A stretch of DNA of 64,000 nt from Fagopyrum homotropicum (lineage: Eukaryota; Streptophyta; Magnoliopsida; Caryophyllales; Polygonaceae), in contig BSWB01000004.1 of NCBI GenBank assembly GCA_033239125.1, positions 61,193,501 to 61,257,500 of the forward strand, written 5' to 3'. How positions within the stretch are numbered: the first letter of the stretch is position 1; the number at the start of each line of letters is the position of its first letter. The position numbers and the translations under genes were made by a program. Below, one piece after another: positions 1 to 10,101 of the stretch. The notes beneath the pieces were generated by a model. It saw only the letters and a program-made list of their open reading frames with translations, searched no databases and was not told the origin of the DNA.

Positions 1-461
1 AGTCTCTCGGTAGTGCAAAGTGTGGTGTTAAAGTCACCGAGAATAACCCAAGGCTTGTTTGAGGTGAGCAGTTTGATGGTAGCGATGTTGGGCCAAAGAG
101 ATGCGCGATCAGTGGGGCTATTGTGAGCATAGAAGAAGGTACATTCAAGATTTGAGGGGTTTGGGGTGGTGAGTGGGGTAATGGTGCAATGGATGAGTTG
201 ATCATTAACAAAGGAAGTGGATAGGCGTAAGGCTGAGGGATTCCACCATAACCAGATTCGACATCGAGTATTATGGGTAACATTAGATGTGGAGGACCAG
301 TGGGGAAGGATGGAGAGAGATGACATCTTGTCGGCGTGGATTTTTGTTTCCAAGATTGCAATGAGATCCAGGCGGTGTCTTTGAACCAAAGCTCTAACAG
401 CATTATGCTTGCTAGGATGGTTAAGACCCCGAACGTTCCATGCTCCAATATTAATCGACAT
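1..461 (-). CDS. LINE ORF2 N-terminus (APE-type endonuclease), cut by window edge
   Basis: This is the first 153 codons of a LINE ORF2, reading leftwards from an ATG at 461 and open to the edge of the window. The residues WNVRGLN near the start, an ETK motif around residue 45 and ILGDFN near residue 143 are the conserved blocks of the exonuclease-endonuclease-phosphatase domain. In L1 elements this domain nicks target DNA for target-primed reverse transcription. The ATG lies 11 bases inside the end of ORF1, in another frame, within ATGTCGATTAA, so ORF2 is probably translated by re-initiation or a related mechanism. The RT domain expected downstream is not in the window. The family call is secure; activity cannot be judged. 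Confidence 0.88.
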   Translation of the reverse strand, partial: MSINIGAWNVRGLNHPSKHNAVRALVQRHRLDLIAILETKIHADKMSSLSILPHWSSTSNVTHNTRCRIWLWWNPSALRLSTSFVNDQLIHCTITPLTTPNPSNLECTFFYAHNSPTDRASLWPNIATIKLLTSNKPWVILGDFNTTLCTTER

Positions 462-2247
462 GGGGGAGAGTGGTTGAGATGGTAGCATCCTTGCTGCTAA
501 CACAGGGAGGAGTAGTAGAGGGGTTGATAGTTTGGGAGATGGATGGTTTGTTGTTTTCTGGACACACTGTGTCCGATGGTGATTTTTGGATTATGTTTTG
601 GGAGGTTGGGGAGGGGTGAGTAGTGATGAGGTTAGGTTGTGTGGTTGTTTCACCAGTGGAGAGTTTAGGTTGTGTGGTTATTCCTCCAGTGGAGGGTAGA
701 TTGTTGCAAGGCCTGCTGTCAGAATTGTTTGCATGTTGGGTAGTTGCTAAGGCTGACAGTAGACGGGATCGATCCGGAGTGGGGAGAATGGGGGTTGGGT
801 CCGAGGGTGGGGGTGGTTGGTGCCTACTTTTTTTGTATTGAACCTTCCGGAATCCCTCCGGGTTGGTCTTGTTGTCCAGAGGAGCCCTGAGAGGTGTTGT
901 GGTGCATCTATGTCCAAAAGTGAGGCACTTAGAGCAGTGAACGGGGAGCCATTCAAACGAAATTTTCTGAGTGATAATCTCATCGTCCGGTCCAAGCAAG
1001 GTGATTTCACGTAGAAGAGGTTTTGTGGCTGAAATCTCAACAAGAATCCTCGCATGGCCAAGCCGGTTGTGATTAGCGGAGCATTGATCTGTGAGAAGTG
1101 GAATGCCGATGGCCGAGCCGATTTTAGCCAGCATGTGGGGGGACCAGAATCTGTAGTCGAGGTCAAATAGAGAGACCCAGACTGGAATGGATGAAAGGCT
1201 CGAGTAGCTAAGGTCCATACCATGGGACCACCGCTTGAGGAGAAGGGTAGTGGATCCATTGACGAACCAAGGGCTACCCGCAAGAACGAAGTTAAGGTCT
1301 TCTTCGGAAGAGAAGTGGAGAACGTAGAGACCATGTTCATTCCTTAAAATTTTTGGCTTGGCCGTTGAGTTCCAGGCAGAGTCGGCATAGGAGGAGATTT
1401 TGTTGAAGGATAGGGGGGAGCCAAGTGGGTAACCGATAAGGGTGTGGGACCATCGGGAGATGGTGTCAGCTATGTCGTCCCTAGAAAATTGAATGACGCC
1501 ATTCTCGAAACCAGGAGAGTATGAGAGAGGGACGTGATTCCAATGTGAGCCAGCCGAAAGGACCTCCTTAAAAGATGAAGTTTGAGGGACAGCATGTTCG
1601 TTGCAGTTAATGTTGCGTGGGGGTTGTGAAGGAGGGGGGGTGTGTGTGGGCCCTGGCGTGGGAAGAGGGGGAGCTGAAGGGTTTTCTTTAGGGTTTGGAT
1701 TATTTTGGACAGCTGAAGGGGTTTTGGTGACAAGGCTAGTGTTGTTTGTGATATCATGCGTAGACGGGTGAGGAGAAGGTGGCGACAGGCCGGAGGAACC
1801 CGTCACACATGACAGAGGGTCGTCGCTGGGGTCGGGGTCCGGGTTAATAGTGTTTGCAGCAAGGTTTGGCTCGTTGGTCTGGGCTTGGACATTCTGGTGT
1901 GGGACGTTCAACAGCGGAGGCGTTGTTGTGTTAAGTAGGGGAGGGAAGATGATCTTTGAAGAAATTTCCAGATTGTAGTTGGCTATGTCTTTCGTGAGTC
2001 TTGCGTTGTTGGAGCGGATAATTTCCTCAGGGATGGCATCGAATGGGCTTGGGGGGTCCGTTGAAGCTTGTTGTTTGGAGGGGCTGAGGTGTAGTTGTGA
2101 GAGTTTGACAGATTGTTTTTTTGAGCGGTTTGGACCTCCCATAGTGGTTACAGTGGGGCGAGTGAGGGGGTGTGGGTGGAGAGGGGAGGCGGGGAGGCCA
2201 CCACCGGCAGGGGGAGGGGTGGAGGGCGGCTGAGGGGCTGTCTCCAA
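451..2247 (-). CDS. LINE ORF1 protein with DUF4283 and zinc-knuckle-like motif
   Basis: This is a complete 598-codon ORF1, the nucleic-acid-binding protein of plant L1-type LINEs, thought to form the RNP with the element RNA. Residues 1-240 are rich in Pro, Ser, Thr and Asn and probably disordered. Residues about 250-400 resemble the DUF4283 domain common in plant LINE ORF1 proteins. A zinc-knuckle-like HCSKCLTFGHRC follows at about 437-447. Its fourth ligand is not at the canonical CX2CX4HX4C position, so the knuckle is atypical. The C-terminal third is again low-complexity. Another in-frame ATG (MGGPNRSKK, residue 36) could be the real start. The last codons overlap the ORF2 start. Confidence 0.85.
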   Translation of the reverse strand: METAPQPPSTPPPAGGGLPASPLHPHPLTRPTVTTMGGPNRSKKQSVKLSQLHLSPSKQQASTDPPSPFDAIPEEIIRSNNARLTKDIANYNLEISSKIIFPPLLNTTTPPLLNVPHQNVQAQTNEPNLAANTINPDPDPSDDPLSCVTGSSGLSPPSPHPSTHDITNNTSLVTKTPSAVQNNPNPKENPSAPPLPTPGPTHTPPPSQPPRNINCNEHAVPQTSSFKEVLSAGSHWNHVPLSYSPGFENGVIQFSRDDIADTISRWSHTLIGYPLGSPLSFNKISSYADSAWNSTAKPKILRNEHGLYVLHFSSEEDLNFVLAGSPWFVNGSTTLLLKRWSHGMDLSYSSLSSIPVWVSLFDLDYRFWSPHMLAKIGSAIGIPLLTDQCSANHNRLGHARILVEISATKPLLREITLLGPDDEIITQKISFEWLPVHCSKCLTFGHRCTTTPLRAPLDNKTNPEGFRKVQYKKSRHQPPPPSDPTPILPTPDRSRLLSALATTQHANNSDSRPCNNLPSTGGITTQPKLSTGETTTQPNLITTHPSPTSQNIIQKSPSDTVCPENNKPSISQTINPSTTPPCVSSKDATISTTLPHVD

Positions 2248-2295
2248 GGGGACGCTGGTGCAGCCGGGGGATCAGAAGAGAAAGAGAGCGTTTTT

Positions 2296-2329
2296 CAATG
2301 TGTATGTTAAGGACAATGTGTATGTTAAG
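2296..2329. repeat. 16-bp direct repeat at the LINE 5' junction
   Basis: The word CAATGTGTATGTTAAG is present at 2296-2311 and again at 2314-2329, separated by GA. The right copy belongs to the Athila sequence (compare GGACAATGTG then AAGTATGGGGT in the other copies). The left copy may be a target-site duplication or a local duplication made when the LINE 5' end was joined. Confidence 0.6.
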
Positions 2330-3672
2330 TATGGGGTGGGGTGTGACTCTCGTTTGTAATAACTCGATACACTTGCTTGCTTTTAATTCCATGAACATTT
2401 GCATCTTTCATTTATTTGTCACATGTTTCATTATTGCATTGCATTGCATTGAAAAGCTTTGAAAAACCCATAAATATTTTGATGCTTTTAATTCAATGAA
2501 CATTTGCATCTTTCATTTATTTGTCACACGTTTCATTATTGCATTGCATTGAAAAGCTTTGAAAAACCCATAAAAATTTGAAAATTTTGAAATTATTGTG
2601 CTTCTAAGATTAGAGATGATTTCTATGATGAATCTACTTGTGGAATGAGTTTTTGATGACTTTTGCATGCTTGAATTGAACTATGAATTGTGGAAGAAAT
2701 TGAGTATGTTGTTTAATCTTTCTTGCAAGTTTCATAATGTGAAAGTTTTATCTAAATCATATTGAGGAATGAAGGTTGAAATCACAATATAAGTTCTTAT
2801 ACTTCTTTATGAGATGATTAAGGCACCTCGATTTTCTTGCTTCTTTCTTTGATCATTTAGCCCCTCAATGAAAATACTTGCCTCCTTTACCTATCCGGGA
2901 TTTAGGAAGAGTTGATTTTGGCATATTTGATGTGGGAGGGCCATGAAAGCAATTGTTTGATTTCAAAGTATAGAAAAATAGGTTTGGGGAAGTCAATCAT
3001 GATGATGAGTAACTCGGCACCATTCACATAGCCGTGTGTTTGTGTCTCGCCAAAGTCGGATTGAGCGATATTCCTAACGGATTATGGTATGTGCATCAAG
3101 GGTTGAGGCATCTCGAAATTGAGAAACGCCAATCTCCTAGGCTTCAGTTTTTCTGCACCGCTGTTCATATTTCCAAAAGTAAAGTCGAAAAATTATGTGC
3201 AAAAAGTAAAGAGCAAAGCTCTAATTCGGTGGCTAGTTCAATTGGTGAAAAGAAAAGAGTTTATGTTGTTCCTTTTTCCCGGATTTATACACCACATTCC
3301 TTTACAAGTTTCCCAGCCTTTCCATATTCTTGACCTTACTTGAAAGTCCTTGAGATCATAAGAATGTTATTTGACTTGGTGATCCAAATTGAAGTTCCAC
3401 ATGTTTGATTTTGACAATACTTGAAGGTTATGATATTTGTCTTCAAGTTTATGCAATTTATGATGTTTCCTTTCCTTTACATATTTTGGTTTATGTATAT
3501 GAACGTTTTCAAGGAGGCATGAAGCAAGATTTGAGGATGATCTATTGATTAGAAGCACATTACCTAAAAGATTGTTTTTGTTTAGTTTTGCATTCATATT
3601 TCATTCTACCTTATGCTCTAAGCTTTTGAAAACCTTGTTTGGGGACAAGCAAGCGACAAGTATGGGGTATTT
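2312..3672 (+). mobile_element. Athila copy A, 3' noncoding internal region
   Basis: This noncoding stretch between pol (not in the window) and the 3' LTR of copy A is homologous to the corresponding parts of copies B, C, E and F. Landmarks are the GGACAATGTG / AAGTATGGGGT module at 2312-2337, the conserved block starting GTAACTCGGCACC at 3009-3135, and the polypurine-tract region AAGTATGGGGTATTT at 3658-3672 directly before the LTR. Short ORFs here have no recognisable content. Confidence 0.8.
2378..2575 (+). repeat. 105-bp tandem duplication in Athila A
   Basis: A unit of about 105 bases (TGCTTTTAATTC, CATTTGCATCTTTCATTTAT, AAAGCTTTGAAAAACCCATA) occurs at 2378-2482 and again from 2483, with few differences. 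In the other Athila copies the equivalent segment is single. Confidence 0.8.
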
Positions 3673-5290
3673 TGATAGCATGAAATATGACTATATTTTA
3701 GGCACTTGTTTTGATTGTTTTTCCCTCTTAGATGTGTACATGGATATGAGTTTGAAGCATTTATGAGCACATTCACCTATTTTGTCGATATAGAGATCTA
3801 CACAAGCTTTGTTATGTTTATAGGTTAATAAAGGCTAGAATTGGAGCATATATGAAGGAAATGGAGTATTAGATCATGTTAGATGTCATGGAGATGCTTT
3901 GGAGAAGCTAAGGAAGGAGCATGATTTGAGGACCTCGCGAAAGAAAGGCTTTTGAGTTCCATGACCTAAACCACAACCGTGGTTAGGCATTGAGTTCGTG
4001 GAAAGTGATTTTGGAGAACATCAGAGGATTCCACGCCCTAAACCACGACCGTGAAATGTTACACTAGGCCGTGATTTCAATGACGTTATCACGTGTCTTA
4101 TTTGCCACGTCAGTGACGGTTATTGGGCTTTCTCGTAACCCTATTATTCCCTATAAGAAGACTGAAGGAGGGAGAAAACGGGACCTTCGGTTAGACCTAG
4201 CAAACGTTCGCATACGCTTGCAATTACGGCGGTTTATACCCGAAGAGAGAGATTGTGGATCGTTGCTTGGGAAGATTTTGAGAAAGACGCGATTTGAAGA
4301 TTGTGTACTTTGAGATTATCTTAGGGTTTACATTTGGAGACGGATTGACATCCCGTTCTCCGTTGTTCCTTAAGATTGTTGTGAGGATTTCTATTCCCTA
4401 TTCCACATTCATTAAACACATACTTTGGTTGTTCGGATTTGAGATTGATTTCGATTGTTATTGAGTTTTCGAGGGTTTTACCTTTTTCTCTTTTATATTT
4501 GATATTTGATTCAATGATGATGGTTATTGGGTGAAACCCTTTATAAATTCTAAGTTGAAGGGTTGATAGTTGTGGCTTAGATAATGATAAATTGAACTTA
4601 AACAGATTGGACCCTGAGAGTCGCAAGAAATCTCGTCGACAGCCTTTTCCACGGTCTGTTCTTGAGTTCCACAGCCGTGGTTCTTCAAGATCCAGCCGTG
4701 GTTTCCTCTGTCGTACGTCTTTTTCTTTTGCTTTGATCTAAAGTTAGAGATATGTTTAACCTAGCCTTGGCTTGCCTTTTCTAGATAGTAGTGGGACTCA
4801 ACATCCTCTATTTCGGTTTCGACTGTCACAACCTTAACCGTTTTGGCTTATCTTTGATTCATTGGGTTTAGGTATGGGTACTTGAGAGTAATTCTTAACC
4901 TTTGATCCTTTCTATATTGCAACCTCAAAAACCTTTATAGAGAGAGCCTTACTGTTGGACATATAGGGTTTTGGAACTTCACTGTACATTACCTTACTTT
5001 AGTTATACCTTTGTAATCTCGACTCTGTCCTTACATCTATAGAATATCTTGAATCAATTGCCACAATTGGATACTTGGGTCTTTAGGATTCTTGTTTTCC
5101 CAATATTTGCAAAGCTTCTATACTTTACTTGCTCGATAATTTGTAAAGTGAATTTGATCCCCACAATCCCTGAGTTCGATACTGTGGAATTCTTGCTTTA
5201 CTACGCCGATCCGTACACTGCGGGTTCACTTGCTTTGATTTCAGTTTTATAAATTTAAAGGTTATTTGCACGCACACTTTGAGGCAAACA
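3673..5290 (+). mobile_element. 3' LTR of Athila copy A
   Basis: This LTR of about 1618 bp starts TGATAGCATG just after the polypurine tract and ends AGGCAAACA, so it has TG...CA ends. It contains a TATA box (4152), family-specific CCACGGCCGTGG-like modules at 3955-4060 and 4644-4710, and the conserved GTACACTGCGGGTTC word near its end (about 5213). The flank to the right is inside another Athila LTR, so A inserted into that LTR. The first five bases after it (TTATA) are the presumed target duplication; the other copy is outside the window. Confidence 0.82.
4081..4157 (+). promoter_or_regulatory. U3 promoter of Athila A with ACGT elements and TATA box
   Basis: TGACGT (4081), CACGTGTC (4090-4097) and CCACGTCA (about 4104-4111) lie upstream of CTATAAGAAG (TATA at 4152). 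CACGTGTC matches the plant ABRE/G-box core bound by bZIP factors. Function is inferred from the motifs only. Confidence 0.55.
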
Positions 5291-5934
5291 TTATACCTTT
5301 CTTGTCCCATACGCAAGCCTAGGATGAGACTTACCTGGTGATTCCGTTGCTTGTATACCAAAGATCATGAGTGTTAGGTAATAAAGGTTTATCCTTTATT
5401 AGGGTTTGAGTTTGCCTTCATCCCATCTTTGAGATTTAGCGCGAGACTTACCCGGTAAAGGTTAGTTCTATCCCCTTGGGGTGTGTTGATTTAAGAGTAT
5501 AGTTCCTTTCTTTAGTACCTTCAGACTTACCCGGTGAGAGGATCTTTGGTTTGGGATAGTGAGTAGTGAGACTTACCCGGTGATCTATTCCCACCTTAGA
5601 AACACCTTCCCTTTGCAAACCTCAGCTTTTTCCACGTTATCTGTTGAGATCTTGAGTCGGAACCACAACTGGATGCTTTGACCACTAGAATTTGTATTCT
5701 GTTTATCTGATTATTACATCATCTTTGATACCTGTGCTTTATTGCTTGTTTTTTATTGACAACCTGAATTACCGTGCTTTGTTTCACCATAGTCCATGTG
5801 TTCGACCCTGGAGTATTTGCTACTATTACAATTGATCCGTACACTACGGGTTCACACATTAGTTCAGGCTTATGTTTTAGGTTATAAATTTAAAGTTATA
5901 TCGTTCACCATACACACACGTTTGAGAGCGAACA
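5291..5934 (+). mobile_element. Athila LTR fragment (R/U5 part), interrupted by copy A
   Basis: This is the right-hand part of an older Athila LTR that ends GAGAGCGAACA at 5934. It is closely related to the LTR of copy D (10242 onward, opposite strand). It contains the four-copy GAGACTTACCCGGTGAT-like array at 5326, 5443, 5522 and 5568 and the GTACACTACGGGTTC word at about 5841. It is not followed by a primer-binding site, so it was a 3' LTR or is truncated at the next junction. Confidence 0.75.
5326..5584 (+). repeat. Four-copy spaced LTR motif array
   Basis: Copies of (G)AGACTTACCCGGTRA start at 5326, 5443, 5522 and 5568, giving spacings of 117, 79 and 46 bases. The arrays in the LTRs of E and F have nearly the same spacings. 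Confidence 0.75.
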
Positions 5935-5938
5935 GGTT

Positions 5939-5958
5939 CCACAAGATTAATCTTGTGG
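5939..5958. other. Perfect 20-bp palindrome at an LTR-LTR junction
   Basis: CCACAAGATTAATCTTGTGG is its own reverse complement. It lies four bases after the end of the Athila LTR, where sequence resembling a Tekay-type LTR begins. Confidence 0.7.
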
Positions 5959-7325
5959 CAGCATTCATAGGCTTTGTTTGATGTATATATGTATGTATGG
6001 GGTTGCTGGCTAAATAAGGTGTGAAGAGGATCGAGTGAAGAAGCATAGAGAAGCCGGAAGTGTGCATTCTGCACACCAGCCGCCCCTGCGCCACCTTGGA
6101 GCCGCCCCAACGCTGGCCAGTCGCCGCCCCTGAGCCATCTCAGGGCCGCCCCTGCGCCTCCTTGCACCAGCCTTTCTTTGCTCTTGGTTTGCAAGTATGT
6201 CTTGATTCCGGGCTTGTCTATGGGTGTCATTGCCCCTATCTTTCCTAGTATGAGTGTGTAGTATCATTCTAGGTATAAATGAGTGTGTGGTGATGATGTT
6301 ATGATCATGTTATGCCTTGTACGGCTCTAAGGATTAATGAGTTGTGAGACTTAGGTTGAGGATGATCCTATGGATCCCTTGGGGCTAGGTGTGACCCCTT
6401 TGATTGGTAGGAGATTGATATATTTCTATGCCTTGTTATAAGGCAGTGTCCCTCTCAAGATTGGAAGTTCATCGTTGTTGTGATTATACGAGGTTGAGGT
6501 AAGTCCGTAGGACTTACTTAGCTACCATCCTTATATTGGGTGTTTGCATGAGTTGTGTGTGTATTACATGCTTGATATGATAGCATGCAATGTCGAGTAT
6601 CACCAATCTATGTTTTATTGATAGCCCTATTGTGTGGCATTGATAACCCTTCCCTTCATCATGTAAGGAGCTGGGGGGGGGTCTTTGTGCTCATGCCATC
6701 TGGTATACAGGAAGGGCGCAATCCACTCCCATAGGGTACACGGGTTGTTTGACCGAGACTACTTCCAGATGGACGTTAGGCCCAGAGGCGGGGATGTATC
6801 GGTCCTCGTGTCACATAGTTTCATCTATCTATATATATACGGTTTGAGTGAATGACTATGATATAAAGATATTAAAATGGGTAAATGTGTGATAGCATGA
6901 TTATGTGTTTACCTTCCATGACTTATGTTTGTGCTTATGCATTACCTTATATACGTATGGTTAGCTAATGGTTTCATACCATGTTGTAGATGCCTTGCAA
7001 GATAGACGAGCTGCTGAGTGAACTGGTAAGGTGATAGGCTGAGGACTCTCGTACCTTAGGTGGTTATGGTTTTGGGGATGTATATGTTTCCCTCCTGCGT
7101 GAGGATGATGTTTGTATACCTCTTGTGTGAGGATGTTGCTTTATACTCGGCTATGATCTTGTATACTTTTGGATGTACAGTTTTATACAGTTTTATGTAT
7201 TTGTTTTATATCTATCAGTGCCATGTTGTAAGGTCTAGTGAACTTGTTACCAGCTAGGGTCAGGATCCACTGTGATTTCGTAGCCCAATGTGGCAACCCG
7301 AGTCCCGCGGATTTGGGGTGTTACA
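5959..7325 (+). mobile_element. Tekay-type (chromovirus-like) LTR fragment, plus orientation
   Basis: This is noncoding LTR sequence ending CCCGCGGATTTGGGGTGTTACA-like at 7325, the typical end of long TGTAACACCCC...GGGGTGTTACA LTRs. It is homologous, in inverted orientation, to the LTR at 7949-9845, and its last 100 bases resemble the end of the solo LTR at 38672-41748. Its left part is missing. At 6078-6165 it carries repeated CCGCCCCTGCGCC words. It abuts minus-strand gag sequence directly at 7326. Short ORFs in it are not meaningful. Confidence 0.7.
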
Positions 7326-7611
7326 GTCTACCCGCTCTTGAAGCCTCCTCAACCCGTCTAATGTACGCGCGGAACTCTTGTCTCCTCATAGAGACATGAT
7401 CCGAGTCATCTGACTGGATTCGATGGGATCTCTGTCTCGCAGCTCCACCGCTCCTAATCTCAGGAACGACACTCTCAGCAACATCCTCATGTACATCCTC
7501 CGCTATAGGCGGACTAACAGCAAGAACTGGTCCTTGACCTATCACTACTGGAGGAAGAGGGTGTCTACCCCTACCTCGTCCAACTGGAGACGTCGCTCTA
7601 GTCCGAGCCAT
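7326..7611 (-). pseudogene. Gag N-terminal fragment of a Tekay-type Ty3/gypsy element
   Basis: Reading leftwards from an ATG at 7611, a frame of about 95 codons begins MARTRATSPVGRGRGRHPL and ends at the junction with the plus-strand LTR, whose sequence supplies the stop. An MARTRA-type start is common in Tekay/Del gag proteins. It lies at the right place, about 320 bases downstream of a methionine-type primer-binding site and LTR on the same strand. The rest of gag and all of pol are absent. The call relies mainly on position; the fragment is too short to show the gag core domain. Confidence 0.55.
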
Positions 7612-7633
7612 CTGCGGGGTATGTACACCTTAT

Positions 7634-7635
<2 letters not shown>

Positions 7636-7702
<67 letters not shown>
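7636..7702. repeat. (TA)n(TG)n compound microsatellite
   Basis: About 29 bases of alternating TA are followed by about 38 bases of alternating TG. It lies in the 5' leader of the minus-strand Tekay-type element, between primer-binding site and gag. Peptides read through it are artefacts. Confidence 0.95.
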
Positions 7703-7705
<3 letters not shown>

Positions 7706-7930
7706 ATACTTAAGGTCACATATAAACACAACATCACATAAAACATATCTATATATATCTATATTGTCGAGATCCTCAAAAGGGTGATGGCTTCCCGTAC
7801 ACACTATCCCAAAACATTTGTACTCATTTCAGAACCAAAATCTTTTTCAAAAGTCAGACCCCTTTCGGGTTCTGGTTATTTATCTATTCAACATTTATTG
7901 TAGATTGCAAGTGTCATTGTTGTCAACCTA

Positions 7931-7944
7931 AGGCTCTGATACCA
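7931..7944 (-). other. Primer-binding site, initiator tRNA-Met type
   Basis: The minus strand reads TGGTATCAGAGCCT four bases after the LTR end. This is complementary to the 3' end of plant initiator tRNA-Met, the usual primer of Tekay-type elements. The region 7612-7930 is leader sequence with the microsatellite and nothing else I can identify. Confidence 0.85.
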
Positions 7945-7948
7945 ACTT

Positions 7949-9845
7949 TGTAACACCCCGAATCCGCAGTACTCGGGGTGCCACTGGGCTAGGATCTCAC
8001 AGTGGATCCTGTCCCTAGCCTGACAACAAGTTCACTGGATCTTACAACAAGACACGAATAGATTAAAACCAAATACACAAAATTGTACAATATATATACA
8101 TCAAAAGGTTTATAACATCACAGCCGAACATCAAACGACAAACCATAAACATCCGAGTACAAACACCCCAAAAGCCCATGCACAACCTAGTGTACGACAG
8201 CCCTCAGTTGATCACCCATTCGGCTCACTCTGCAGTCTTCCTAACCTGCAGATCATCTGCAACACGACATAAATTGTTAGCTAACAAAATGAATAAGAAT
8301 GAAGCAGTAGCACATATAACACAACAACACATCACATCATGCCAAGTACACACACATATCCATTTATTATCTTTACTTACGTTATACCATTTCTAATTCA
8401 TTTCCTTGTGACACGCGGAGTAAAATCCCAACGCCTCTGTCCTCATTTCCCCTCAGGTTTGGAATTGTGTCAATCATCACCAACTAGAGGACTGGTCACA
8501 GAGAACCCCTTAGCCACCCAATTCTAGGCGTAGGCAAATTATCACCGCCCGTTACCATACACTTGGGCCAATTAATATGCATGTAAAGTCATCATAGTCC
8601 GGTTAGGTTATGGATGCAACACACATATGCACACACACAACCACAACACACACTAAAACCCATAACTGCTCGCTAAGTAAGTCCCAAGGACTTACATGTC
8701 TCAATCGAAATCTGTATCTAGTGGTCACGGCTTCCCCTCAAGGAAACGATCAGTGTTTGCATCAGCAAAGCACAACAATATCAATATCGTCCCAAGGTTA
8801 GAAGATTCCACTTCCTAATCCTTATAACATCATCAACTCATAACTCGAATCCAAACCTCAACAACACATCATAACTCACAAATGCCTAAGGCATCTTCTC
8901 ATCACATACTAACCTCAAACCATAACTGGCATAACGATATGAAGATTATCATCATTCTATCCTCATACTCATCTCATACCTAGCATGCCTCTAAGCCACA
9001 TATACTAGGAAAGGAAAGGATCCATACCACCCTAGGTAGGTCCTGCAGAAGACACACCTGCATGACAGGAAGGCGTGGGGTGAAGCAACCAGAAGGTGCA
9101 GGGGCGGCTGTCTAGAGGCGCAGGGGCGGCCCAACACCAGGCGCATGGGCGGCTGTTTGGTGGCGCAGGTGCAGCTGGTGTGCAGTGGGTGATTCCCAAC
9201 TTCTCTTCGATGCTTCACTCGATATCCTTCACTTCTTCATCAACTAGCAACCATACACAAACATATATATACATATAGAAATCAAAACATGCCTAGGAAG
9301 ATTGAACACAAGCCTAGATTGTGGATTCCTATGCGAAAGAAGAAGGAACGAAGAAAGGAAGAAAGAAAGAAGAATGAGAGGGAAGACTTACCACAACTGC
9401 CATAAACAGAGGGAAAGATCACACAAAACCTACACAACTGGCTCTCCATAACACAGCATCAACAATCAACCATCATCATCATCATCAAACTAAGCTCAAA
9501 ACTCAACAACTCTCTTGGAAGATCAAACAAAACCAAGAAGAAGATCTAAGGAGGAAATGAAGAGAAGAAGAACGTGAGGAGGGAAAAGGAGCTGAAGAAG
9601 ATGAAGAAACCCTCATCGGGAAGAAAGGGATGGGTTACAAAGGAAGCCAAATTAAAGCACTGGTCAAGAATAAAAAAAAGACGGCTATAGCCGCAGGAAA
9701 CCGCAGGGGCGGACCCTGTGAGGCACAAGGGCGGCTCATAGGTAGCGTAGGGGCGGTTCACAGATCCACGGGGGCAGCTCAGCCTTGGCTCAACACAAGC
9801 TTAGCACCTTTATCTCAGCTGAGGCGCAGGTGTGGGATCCCTAAA
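7949..9845 (-). mobile_element. Tekay-type 5' LTR, minus orientation, 5' truncated
   Basis: On the minus strand this LTR ends CGGGGTGTTACA at 7949 and is followed by the primer-binding site. Its start (right side, about 9845) lacks TGTAACACCCC and abuts Athila D gag, so it is truncated. It has two clusters of GC-rich words related to GCGCAGGGGCGGC, at 9096-9185 and 9700-9835. Between them lies purine- and pyrimidine-rich sequence typical of an LTR-encoded leader. No coding capacity was recognised. Confidence 0.72.
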
Positions 9846-9852
9846 AGACTAA

Positions 9853-10101
9853 GGCTCTTATAATAATAGCTTGCATCTCAGCCTTTCGTGCATCATTTTC
9901 TTCTTGTCTTTCATGTGTTGTTGCTCTTTCTTCTGCGTAGGCTTCCGTATTAAGCCTTAGTCTTTCTAAAGCATCTTCTAGTTCATCATGAACATCTCTT
10001 TTCAGCCATCTTTCCTTAGCTTCGCTTAGTCGTCCTTTGTAAATTTTCTCCGGTTCTGGATCATAGGGAACGAGTTCTTTACCGACGTGAGATCTTCGCA
10101 T
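9853..10101 (-). pseudogene. Gag N-terminal fragment of Athila copy D
   Basis: From an ATG at 10101 the minus strand encodes MRRSHVGKELVPYDPEPEK and a charged, probably coiled-coil stretch. It matches the first 80 or so residues of Gag in copies C, E and F (MRRSR..., DPEPEK). It ends at the junction with the truncated Tekay-type LTR near 9850, so the Gag core, protease and pol are lost. The start is fixed by its conservation in all copies and its position about 120 bases after the primer-binding site. Confidence 0.8.

Larger units (their letters stand above)
1..2295 (-). mobile_element. L1-type LINE retrotransposon, 5' part
   Basis: A non-LTR retrotransposon lies on the minus strand. Its 5' end is near 2295, and its RT domain and 3' tail lie beyond the left edge of the window. 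It shows a short 5' UTR, a complete ORF1 and the start of ORF2, which overlap by 11 bases. The sequence to its right (from about 2312) is the 3' noncoding region of an Athila element, so the LINE inserted into that older element. A 16-base word at 2296-2311 is repeated at 2314-2329 at the 5' junction and may include the target duplication. The left flank would be needed to confirm that. ORF1 is uninterrupted, so the insertion is probably fairly recent. Confidence 0.85.

Noticed and set aside
7423..7804. ORFs with IYIYIY, CVCVCV or THTHTH runs
   Set aside because: They are translations of the TA/TG microsatellite.
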